A DNA stretch of 11,576 nucleotides from assembly GCA_965371945.1 (NCBI GenBank), contig CBDVAK010000096.1, forward strand, positions 1 through 11,576. The letters are read 5' to 3'. Positions 6,413 through 11,576 of this stretch are shown piece after piece. A program made the position numbers and the translations under genes. The notes under the pieces were generated by a model. The model saw only the letters and a list, made by a program, of their open reading frames with translations. It was not told the DNA's origin and did no database searches. Origin of the DNA: CBDVAK01 sp965371945. GTDB lineage: Bacteria > Pseudomonadota > Gammaproteobacteria > Competibacterales > JAHEDQ01. Numbering within the stretch: position 1 is the stretch's first letter; every line of letters starts with the position of its first letter.

Positions 6413-8820
6413 CAATTGCCCAGTTCCGGAAATGCGATCCGGGCGACCTGTTGATAGCGCGCTGCGAAGTGCACTTCGATACTCTCCTTCAGATAGTTTG
6501 GCAGCTCTTCGAAGTCGCCCTGGTTGGTGACTGGGAGTATGAGTCTGCGGATGCCGTTACGCCGGGCTGCAACAACCTTCTCACGGATTCCGCCCACCGG
6601 CAACACCTGCCCGGTCAGGGTCAACTCCCCGGTCATCGCGAGGTCGGCGGGCGGGCGTCCCAGTGCCAGTGACAGCAATGCGGTCGCCATGGTGATGCCC
6701 GCACTGGGACCGTCTTTCGGGGTCGCACCCTCGGGCACGTGCAGGTGCACGAATGCCTTGTCGAAGAATTCCCCCGGCGCTCCCAGGGACTGCAGTTGCG
6801 CGGCCACGAAATCGAGGGCGATGGAGGCCGATTCCTTCATCACATCTCCGAGCTTGCCGGTCAGGCGCAGACCCCGGCTCTCGTGGTGGACCACATTGGC
6901 TTCGATATTGAGCGTGGTCCCGCCCAGCGTGGTCCAGGCCAGCCCGGTGCTGACACCCACTCCGGAGACCAGTGACTCGCCACCATACGGCGCTTTGCCC
7001 AGCAGTGTCGGCAGATCCTTGATTCCCACCCGCAAAAGCTGCTCGCGGCCGTTTACGAATTCAACGGCTGCCTTGCGTACGATGCGGCCGAGTTGTTTTT
7101 CCAGGCTGCGAACCCCCGACTCACGGGCATAGCCGTCTATCAACTCGCGAAAGGCCGCGTTGGAGATCTGTAACTGGCGCCGTTCGATACCCGAACGCTC
7201 CAGCAGCCGTGGCCACAAGTGATTGCGCGCGATGGTGACTTTCTCGGTGGTGATGTAACCGGACAGCCTGATCACCTCCATGCGGTCCAGCAGTGGTCTG
7301 GGGATCGTATCGAGTTGGTTCGCAGTGCATATGAACAACACCGAGGACAAGTCGAAACGGACGTCCAGGTAATGATCCAGAAAATCACGATTCTGCTCCG
7401 GATCGAGGACTTCCAGCAGCGCGGAGGCCGGGTCGCCATGATAGGAGGCCCCGATTTTGTCGATCTCGTCGAGCATCAACACCGGGTTGCTGACTTCCAG
7501 TTCCTGCACTGCCTGTATGAACTTGCCGGGCAGCGCCCCTATGTAAGTGCGGCGATGACCCTTGATCTCCGCCTCGTCACGCATGCCACCAACACTGAGC
7601 CTGAAAAAGCGTCGCCCAAGTGCTTGCGCGACGGAGCGGCCAATCGAGGTCTTGCCGACTCCCGGTGGGCCGGTCAGCAGCAGGATGGAACCGCCGACCG
7701 TGCCTTTCAGTGCGCCCACCGCAAGAAACTCGATGATGCGCGATTTGACGTCGTCGAGGCCGTCGTGGTCGCGATCGAGAATGCGCCGTGCCCGCTGCAG
7801 ATCCAGCTGGTCACGCGAATGCACACCCCAGGGCAGCGAGGTGAGCACGTCCAGATAGTTTCGGGTGACACCATATTCGGGTGAGCCTGGTTCGAGCACC
7901 GAGATTTTCTGCAGTTCCTTGTCGGCGCGGTTGGCCGCCTGCTCACTGGGCTCGAGTTTCGCCAGCCGTTCACGAAACAGATCGATATCCGCGGTACGGT
8001 CGTCCTTGGCGATGCCAAGCTCCTTTTGAATAATCTTGAGCTGTTCACGGAGGAAGAATTTTCGCTGCTGCTCAGACAGTTTCTTTTCGACCTGTTCGTG
8101 GATCTGTCCCTGCAGACGGGCGACCTCGACCTCCTTCTTGACCAGCACGATGGCTTTTTGCATGCGTGGCAACAGGTCCACGGCTTCCAGCACCTCTTGC
8201 AACTCATCTTTGCTGGCGGTGGTGAGGGCCGCCGCGAAATCGGTCAGCGGTGCCGGATCGTTGGGATTAAACCGATGAAAGAACTGGCGCAATTCTTCCG
8301 AATAAAGCGGGTTGAGGCTCAGCAGTTCCTTGATGGTGTTGATGATCGCCATGGCGTACGCGCGCACATCGTCGGTCTCACCCCCGGGGTGTTCAGACGG
8401 GTACTCCACGCGCGCCAGAAACGGTGCCTGGTCGGACAGCCATTCAATGACTCTAAAGCGCTTGAGCCCTTCCGCCACCAGCTGGATCTTGCCGCCCTCG
8501 TGCTTGAGCTGGTGCATCCTGACCACCGTACCGACACTGTGAAAATCACCGGTGGTGACGGCATCAGTGGAGTCTGCATGTACCAGCAACAGGCCGATGA
8601 CAGGCTGTTCACTTTCACTCGCCGCCTTGACCGTCTTCAGCCACGGATCTTCATTCAGTAGCAGCGGCAGGGCCTGGGCCGGGAAAAAGGGCCGTTCGGA
8701 TAGTGGCAGCAGATAGATGGTCGTGGGGACCAGGTCACCTGGAACGGCGATCTCCGACGACGGTGGTGAGTGCTCGTCGGAATTTTCTATGATCTCGACA
8801 TCCAGTGGTTCTTCTTGCAT
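6412..8820 (-). CDS. lon: ATP-dependent protease Lon, atypical N-terminus
   Basis: Lon is the cytoplasmic AAA+ serine protease that degrades misfolded and regulatory proteins. This one has 802 residues, against 784 in E. coli. The N-terminal substrate-binding domain covers about 35-230 and begins YLLPLSERPFFPAQALPLLL, where E. coli Lon has LPLRDVVVYPHMVIPLF. A coiled region follows (230-300). The AAA+ module holds Walker A GPPGVGKT (384-391), Walker B LMLDEID (448-454), sensor-1 TAN (499-501) and RPLLDRMEVI (508-517). The protease domain has catalytic Ser706 in PKDGPSAG and Lys748 in GGIREKVVAA. All are intact, so it should be active. From memory of the family, the PFFPAQ start resembles the second Lon of pseudomonads (PA0779, AsrA), so a canonical lon may exist elsewhere; that part is inference. 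Its own promoter probably lies in the gap before 8820. No clear ribosome site precedes the ATG. Confidence 0.96.
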   Translation of the reverse strand: MQEEPLDVEIIENSDEHSPPSSEIAVPGDLVPTTIYLLPLSERPFFPAQALPLLLNEDPWLKTVKAASESEQPVIGLLLVHADSTDAVTTGDFHSVGTVVRMHQLKHEGGKIQLVAEGLKRFRVIEWLSDQAPFLARVEYPSEHPGGETDDVRAYAMAIINTIKELLSLNPLYSEELRQFFHRFNPNDPAPLTDFAAALTTASKDELQEVLEAVDLLPRMQKAIVLVKKEVEVARLQGQIHEQVEKKLSEQQRKFFLREQLKIIQKELGIAKDDRTADIDLFRERLAKLEPSEQAANRADKELQKISVLEPGSPEYGVTRNYLDVLTSLPWGVHSRDQLDLQRARRILDRDHDGLDDVKSRIIEFLAVGALKGTVGGSILLLTGPPGVGKTSIGRSVAQALGRRFFRLSVGGMRDEAEIKGHRRTYIGALPGKFIQAVQELEVSNPVLMLDEIDKIGASYHGDPASALLEVLDPEQNRDFLDHYLDVRFDLSSVLFICTANQLDTIPRPLLDRMEVIRLSGYITTEKVTIARNHLWPRLLERSGIERRQLQISNAAFRELIDGYARESGVRSLEKQLGRIVRKAAVEFVNGREQLLRVGIKDLPTLLGKAPYGGESLVSGVGVSTGLAWTTLGGTTLNIEANVVHHESRGLRLTGKLGDVMKESASIALDFVAAQLQSLGAPGEFFDKAFVHLHVPEGATPKDGPSAGITMATALLSLALGRPPADLAMTGELTLTGQVLPVGGIREKVVAARRNGIRRLILPVTNQGDFEELPNYLKESIEVHFAARYQQVARIAFPELGN

Positions 8821-8881
8821 GGCTCATGGCGTCCAGGCTGCGCAATGGCGGGTCGTGGTCACTCGAGTGCTCTGCAGCATT

Positions 8882-8910
8882 CTATGGGGGCGGTGGGCCG
8901 GCAATTAAAC
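8882..8910 (-). promoter_or_regulatory. candidate sigma-32-like promoter of lon
   Basis: Reading the minus strand, GTTTAAT (8910-8904) and CCCCATAG (8889-8882) are 14 bases apart. The heat-shock consensus is CTTGAAA, 13-15 bases, then CCCCATNT. The -10 part matches well and the -35 part matches at four of seven positions. TAGAAT (8884-8879) overlaps it and could act as a sigma-70 -10 box, but its -35 is poor. The predicted leader to the lon ATG is about 55 bases. Lon genes are commonly heat-shock controlled, which supports the reading, but no other evidence is available. Confidence 0.4.
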
Positions 8911-8940
8911 CCGTCGAATGCAGGTTACCGGCAAATCGCC

Positions 8941-10278
8941 TCAGTGCTGCTCCTGATCGAGTTGCTCGGCCAGGGTCTGCAGGGCCGGCGAAATTGTCAC
9001 CGGATAGTGGAAATCGGGGTCCAGCCTGCGCAACGGTGCCGGAAGATGCCCGAGTTCGGATGCCGCCAGCGAGCGGATCTCCGCCAGCGCCGGCGGGCTG
9101 GCCAGTCGGCGGCCTTCTTTCATCACCAGTCGCAACAGCGCGCCGGACTGCTGCGGCTCCCCTTCCAGGTCGACCGTATCAGCGAGCATGTCGCCATTGT
9201 CGTCGCGGGTCCTGAACACCTGCTTGCGTCCGGGCCAGCTGACTTTGCCCTCCGAGCGTTTGCGCCTGGGCCGTCCTGCGTAGATCTGCAGCTTGTACGC
9301 GCAGTTGAGAAACGGCGCATCGGCTGAGGTGTCCAGTTTGGTTCCGATTCCGTAGCCATCGATGGGGGCAGCGGATGAAACCAGTGCGGTCAGCGCGTAC
9401 TCGTCGAGGTCGCCACTGGCAAAAATGCCGATCTCCGGGTGACCACCGCTATCTAAGATGTTGCGGACCGCGCGCGCGTGTTCACCGAGGTCGCCACTGT
9501 CAATTCTCACCGCCTTGATGCGGATACCCGAGCGCGCCAGCTGCGGTGCCAGCTTTAGCACCTTGCGCGCAGCGGCTTCGGTGTCGTAGGTGTCGATCAA
9601 CAGCACCACGTTGTCCGGTTGGGCATGGGCAAAATGCGTGAATGCTTCGGTTTCCAGCGCGTGGGCCTGTATGAACGAGTGCGCCATGGTTCCGTAGAGC
9701 GGGATCTGGTACCGGGCGCCGGCGGCTACCGTCGCGGTACCATCGAATCCCGCCAGATAACTGCAGCGGGCGGCGAACATGGCGGCTTCGCTGCCGTGCG
9801 CGCGGCGCATGCCGAAATCCACCAGGCTTGCCTGAGGTGCAGCCAGCCTGCACCGGGCAGCCTTGCTGGCAACCAGGATTTGATACTGCAGCAGGTTGAT
9901 CAGCCGGCTCTCGACCAGTTGTGCCTGTGGCAATGGCGCGGTAATCCTGAGCACCGGCTGGTCGGCGAAGAACACAGTGCCTTCGGGCAGCGCGTGCACA
10001 TCACCCTCGAAGCGCAGTGCGGCCAGCGATTCCACGAAGGGCGCTGAGAAACGCCCCGATTGCTGCATCCACTCGAGCTCGGCGACGCTGAAGCTTAGGT
10101 TCTCGAGGTAATCCAGCGCCTGTTCCAGTCCGGCGGCGACCAGAAAGCCACGCTGATCGGGGAGCTTCCTGACGAACCACTCAAACACCGCCGTTTCATT
10201 CATCTGCTGGCGGTAGTAACCCTCCAGCATGGTGAGCTGGTAGAGATCGGTCAGCAGTGCGCCGTCTGCTGCAATCAT
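8941..10278 (-). CDS. pncB: nicotinate phosphoribosyltransferase
   Basis: This enzyme joins nicotinate to PRPP, with ATP hydrolysis, giving nicotinate mononucleotide in the Preiss-Handler route to NAD. It has 445 residues, normal for the family. The N-terminus TDLYQLTMLEGYY (10-22) is characteristic. DFGMRRAHG (154-162) and AVRIDSGDLGEHA (256-268) are substrate and phosphoribosyl contact regions. The histidine that is phosphorylated during catalysis is probably His200 in GTMAHSF. Following PncA directly, it would use the nicotinate that PncA releases. Its ATG lies within the pncA stop (ATGA, 10278-10275), with no good ribosome site, which points to termination-reinitiation. No regulator of NAD genes and no clear NrtR-type site is present in the window. 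The next gene, lon, follows after 120 bases. Confidence 0.95.
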   Translation of the reverse strand: MIAADGALLTDLYQLTMLEGYYRQQMNETAVFEWFVRKLPDQRGFLVAAGLEQALDYLENLSFSVAELEWMQQSGRFSAPFVESLAALRFEGDVHALPEGTVFFADQPVLRITAPLPQAQLVESRLINLLQYQILVASKAARCRLAAPQASLVDFGMRRAHGSEAAMFAARCSYLAGFDGTATVAAGARYQIPLYGTMAHSFIQAHALETEAFTHFAHAQPDNVVLLIDTYDTEAAARKVLKLAPQLARSGIRIKAVRIDSGDLGEHARAVRNILDSGGHPEIGIFASGDLDEYALTALVSSAAPIDGYGIGTKLDTSADAPFLNCAYKLQIYAGRPRRKRSEGKVSWPGRKQVFRTRDDNGDMLADTVDLEGEPQQSGALLRLVMKEGRRLASPPALAEIRSLAASELGHLPAPLRRLDPDFHYPVTISPALQTLAEQLDQEQH

Positions 10279-10880
10279 GACCCGGATTCGAGATCAGCGG
10301 CGCGCATGGCGCCTTGCTCCCGCATCGTCCGCAGCGCGCGGGCGCCGTCGCCCGGTGTCGCGTCGACGGGGCGCACGGCTTGTTCCAATATCACCACCTG
10401 GTATCCGAGCCGCAGTGCATCGGTCACGGTATCGGCAACACAGTAGTCCGTCGCCAGGCCGCCGATGAACAGTCGGCGTACACCTTGCCGCTGTAGCAGT
10501 TGGTGGAGTTCAGTGTCCTGGAACCCCGAGTAGGCGTCTCGATCGCGATGTTGCGCCTTGGAAATGATGATGGCGGTCGCAGGCAGAGCGAGATCGTGGG
10601 CAAATTCCGCACCGACGGTGTTGGCGATGCAGTGCGGTGGCCAGGTGCCGCCCTGCCCGGTGAACGAGCAATGGTCTCCAGGGTGCCAGTCGCGGGTGGC
10701 AAAGATCGGTAACCCGGCGCTTTCAAACTGGCGGATGTAGCGGTTCTGCGCAGGTATGACCCTGTCGCCGTCTGCAACAGCCAGGGCGCCACCGGGGAGG
10801 AAGTCATTTTGCACATCGACCACGATCAGGGCATCACCCGGCAGGAGTTGCAATCCGGAATCCGTCACGTCACTGTCCAC
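10275..10880 (-). CDS. pncA: nicotinamidase (bifunctional nicotinamidase/pyrazinamidase family)
   Basis: PncA hydrolyses nicotinamide to nicotinate and ammonia, feeding PncB. From the GTG at 10880 it has 201 residues. The catalytic triad is Asp22 in VDVQNDF, Lys108 in ISKAQ and Cys147 in ATDYCVAD. The metal site is DWHPGDH with Asp64, His66 and probably His70, plus His83 in WPPHC. All expected residues are present, so it should be active. The start is uncertain. GTG at 10880 overlaps the mobB end by 11 bases; a second GTG at 10868 would remove the overlap and four residues; the conserved fold begins only near residue 16, so either works. Neither has a strong ribosome site. The 3' end overlaps pncB by four bases. 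The three genes mobB, pncA and pncB are therefore probably one mRNA. Confidence 0.94.
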   Translation of the reverse strand: MDSDVTDSGLQLLPGDALIVVDVQNDFLPGGALAVADGDRVIPAQNRYIRQFESAGLPIFATRDWHPGDHCSFTGQGGTWPPHCIANTVGAEFAHDLALPATAIIISKAQHRDRDAYSGFQDTELHQLLQRQGVRRLFIGGLATDYCVADTVTDALRLGYQVVILEQAVRPVDATPGDGARALRTMREQGAMRAADLESGS

Positions 10881-11415
10881 TGATCAGATTATTCAATGAT
10901 AAGCCAAGCAGGGAAGTAGTGATAAATGCAGCGATATCCTGCGGCTTGTTCAGATCCAGTGTCGGGATCGGTGCCTGCAGGGGCACGTCACTGGCGATTG
11001 CCACGATGGACTGGTCCGTGGGGTACATGAGTGGTCTGCCCAAAGCCGGGCGGTACAATTCGATTTTGGTGAACTGCAGATGTCTGAACCCTTCCACCAG
11101 CACCAGATCCAGATCCGCCACCCCAAGCGCGGCCACCAGGTCCCCGAGTACCGGTTCGGCGGGGGTTTCCGTCTCCACGATCCGCACCTGGCGGCTGTCG
11201 GAGGCGATCAGCGTGCGTGCCGCGCCAGCTTTGCGCAACTCGTAGCTGTCCTTGCCGGGATAGTCGACATCGAAGCGATGATGGGCGTGCTTGATGACGC
11301 CGATCGCCATGCCGCGGTCTCGAAATATCGCGATCAGCTGAGTCAGCAGCGTGGTCTTGCCGGTGCCGCTCCAGGCCGCGAATCCGATCAGCGGTGTCGT
11401 TTGGGTATGTGCCAT
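10870..11415 (-). CDS. mobB: molybdopterin-guanine dinucleotide biosynthesis protein MobB
   Basis: MobB is a small GTP-binding protein that assists MobA in attaching GMP to molybdopterin to make the bis-MGD form of molybdenum cofactor. From the ATG at 11415 it has 181 residues, near the usual 170-180. The P-loop WSGTGKTTLL is at 15-24, the signature VIKHAHHRFDVDYPGKDS at about 40-57, followed by YELRKAGA, and LVLVEGF at 104-110. The frame is open back to an ATG pair at 11523/11520, but the extra 36 residues are a Thr/His/Gln-rich stretch unlike the family, so the shorter start fits better. Neither start has a ribosome site. No mobA is in the window, which ends just upstream. A structured, palindrome-bearing leader precedes the gene. 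It overlaps pncA by 11 bases, an unusual pairing of molybdenum-cofactor and NAD genes. Confidence 0.92.
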   Translation of the reverse strand: MAHTQTTPLIGFAAWSGTGKTTLLTQLIAIFRDRGMAIGVIKHAHHRFDVDYPGKDSYELRKAGAARTLIASDSRQVRIVETETPAEPVLGDLVAALGVADLDLVLVEGFRHLQFTKIELYRPALGRPLMYPTDQSIVAIASDVPLQAPIPTLDLNKPQDIAAFITTSLLGLSLNNLISGQ

Positions 11416-11475
11416 GTGTTGTCGTTTGTGTGTTGTGGTCTGCGCGTGTGTTTCCAGAGTGCCGGAGGGATGATC

Positions 11476-11500
11476 CCGGCTGGTATGTCCCGCCAGCCGG
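11476..11500 (-). promoter_or_regulatory. perfect 8-base-pair hairpin in the mobB leader
   Basis: CCGGCTGG (11476-11483) and CCAGCCGG (11493-11500) are exact inverted copies with a 9-base loop. It lies 61 bases before the mobB ATG and would fold stably in the RNA. No T-run follows on the minus strand, so it is not a normal terminator. Overlapping alternative pairing, CCCGG (11475-11479) with CCGGG (11503-11507), is possible. It could be an mRNA-stability or regulatory element, or an operator; its function is unknown. Confidence 0.4.
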
Positions 11501-11526
11501 ACCCGGGAAACGGTCGACATCATTTG

Positions 11527-11557
11527 AGGTCGGATCGTATGACATCATACGGGACCT
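11527..11557. promoter_or_regulatory. operator-like palindrome near the window end
   Basis: CGTATGA-CA-TCATACG (11536-11551) is a perfect 7-2-7 inverted repeat. It is flanked by a second, offset inverted pair, AGGTC (11527-11531) and GACCT (11553-11557). On the minus strand it contains TATGAT (11549-11544), one mismatch from the sigma-70 -10 consensus, though no good -35 is visible. The shape suits a dimeric repressor controlling mobB or a divergent gene beyond the window. I cannot assign a regulator family. Confidence 0.45.
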
Positions 11558-11576
11558 GCGGTGACGTTCGCACTAG

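Noticed and set aside
6524..8661. Several frames of about 200 residues on the plus strand opposite lon
   Set aside because: They shadow a fully conserved lon, show no domain, and have no ribosome sites worth noting.
11416..11523. N-terminal extension of MobB from the ATG pair at 11523/11520
   Set aside because: The 36 extra residues are low-complexity Thr/His/Gln and cover a strong hairpin. Known MobB proteins begin close to the P-loop as in the shorter form.
1..11576. CRISPR array, tRNA, insertion sequence or phage attachment site
   Set aside because: I looked for regularly spaced repeats, tRNA-like arms and transposase-like proteins and found none. The only tandem period is the protein-coding pentapeptide region.

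Overview
The window reads as an ordinary, gene-dense chromosomal segment of a GC-rich gammaproteobacterium. The evidence is a complete minCDE cluster with gammaproteobacterial-type sequences, an Hsp15-type S4 protein, a TrxB of the low-molecular-weight CATC class, a two-domain ThiD, and a Lon with an atypical N-terminus resembling the second Lon of pseudomonads. A purple-sulfur-bacteria-like or related lineage is possible, but I cannot fix the genus. There is no transposase, phage gene, tRNA, rRNA or CRISPR array, and no stretch over 300 bases lacks a gene.

Left half, plus strand (1-5638). The window opens inside an M61-family metallopeptidase with a C-terminal PDZ domain. A 118-base gap with a terminator-like hairpin follows. 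Then come minC, minD, minE, an Hsp15 (hslR-like) gene, trxB and thiD, all co-oriented with gaps of about 3 to 50 bases, so they could be one transcript. MinC, MinD and MinE form the oscillating system that places the division septum. Hsp15 rescues stalled 50S subunits, TrxB reduces thioredoxin, and ThiD makes the pyrimidine half of thiamine.

Right half, minus strand (5657-11576, read right to left). mobB, pncA and pncB overlap one another (11 and 4 bases), a compact cofactor block covering molybdenum cofactor maturation and NAD salvage (nicotinamide to nicotinate to nicotinate mononucleotide). A 120-base gap with a sigma-32-like promoter candidate precedes lon. The lon stop overlaps by one base the start of an exported pentapeptide-repeat protein with 39 unbroken repeats and a cysteine pair at each end. 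The plus and minus blocks converge at about 5640-5657 on a small hairpin.

The points most worth following are the Lon/pentapeptide translational coupling with its possible heat-shock promoter, the disulfide-capped exported beta-helix, the near-perfect palindrome and structured leader before mobB, and the ambiguous start of the Hsp15 gene. I do not see convincing evidence for a wholly new multi-gene system. The best candidate for undescribed biology is the Lon plus exported pentapeptide protein pair.
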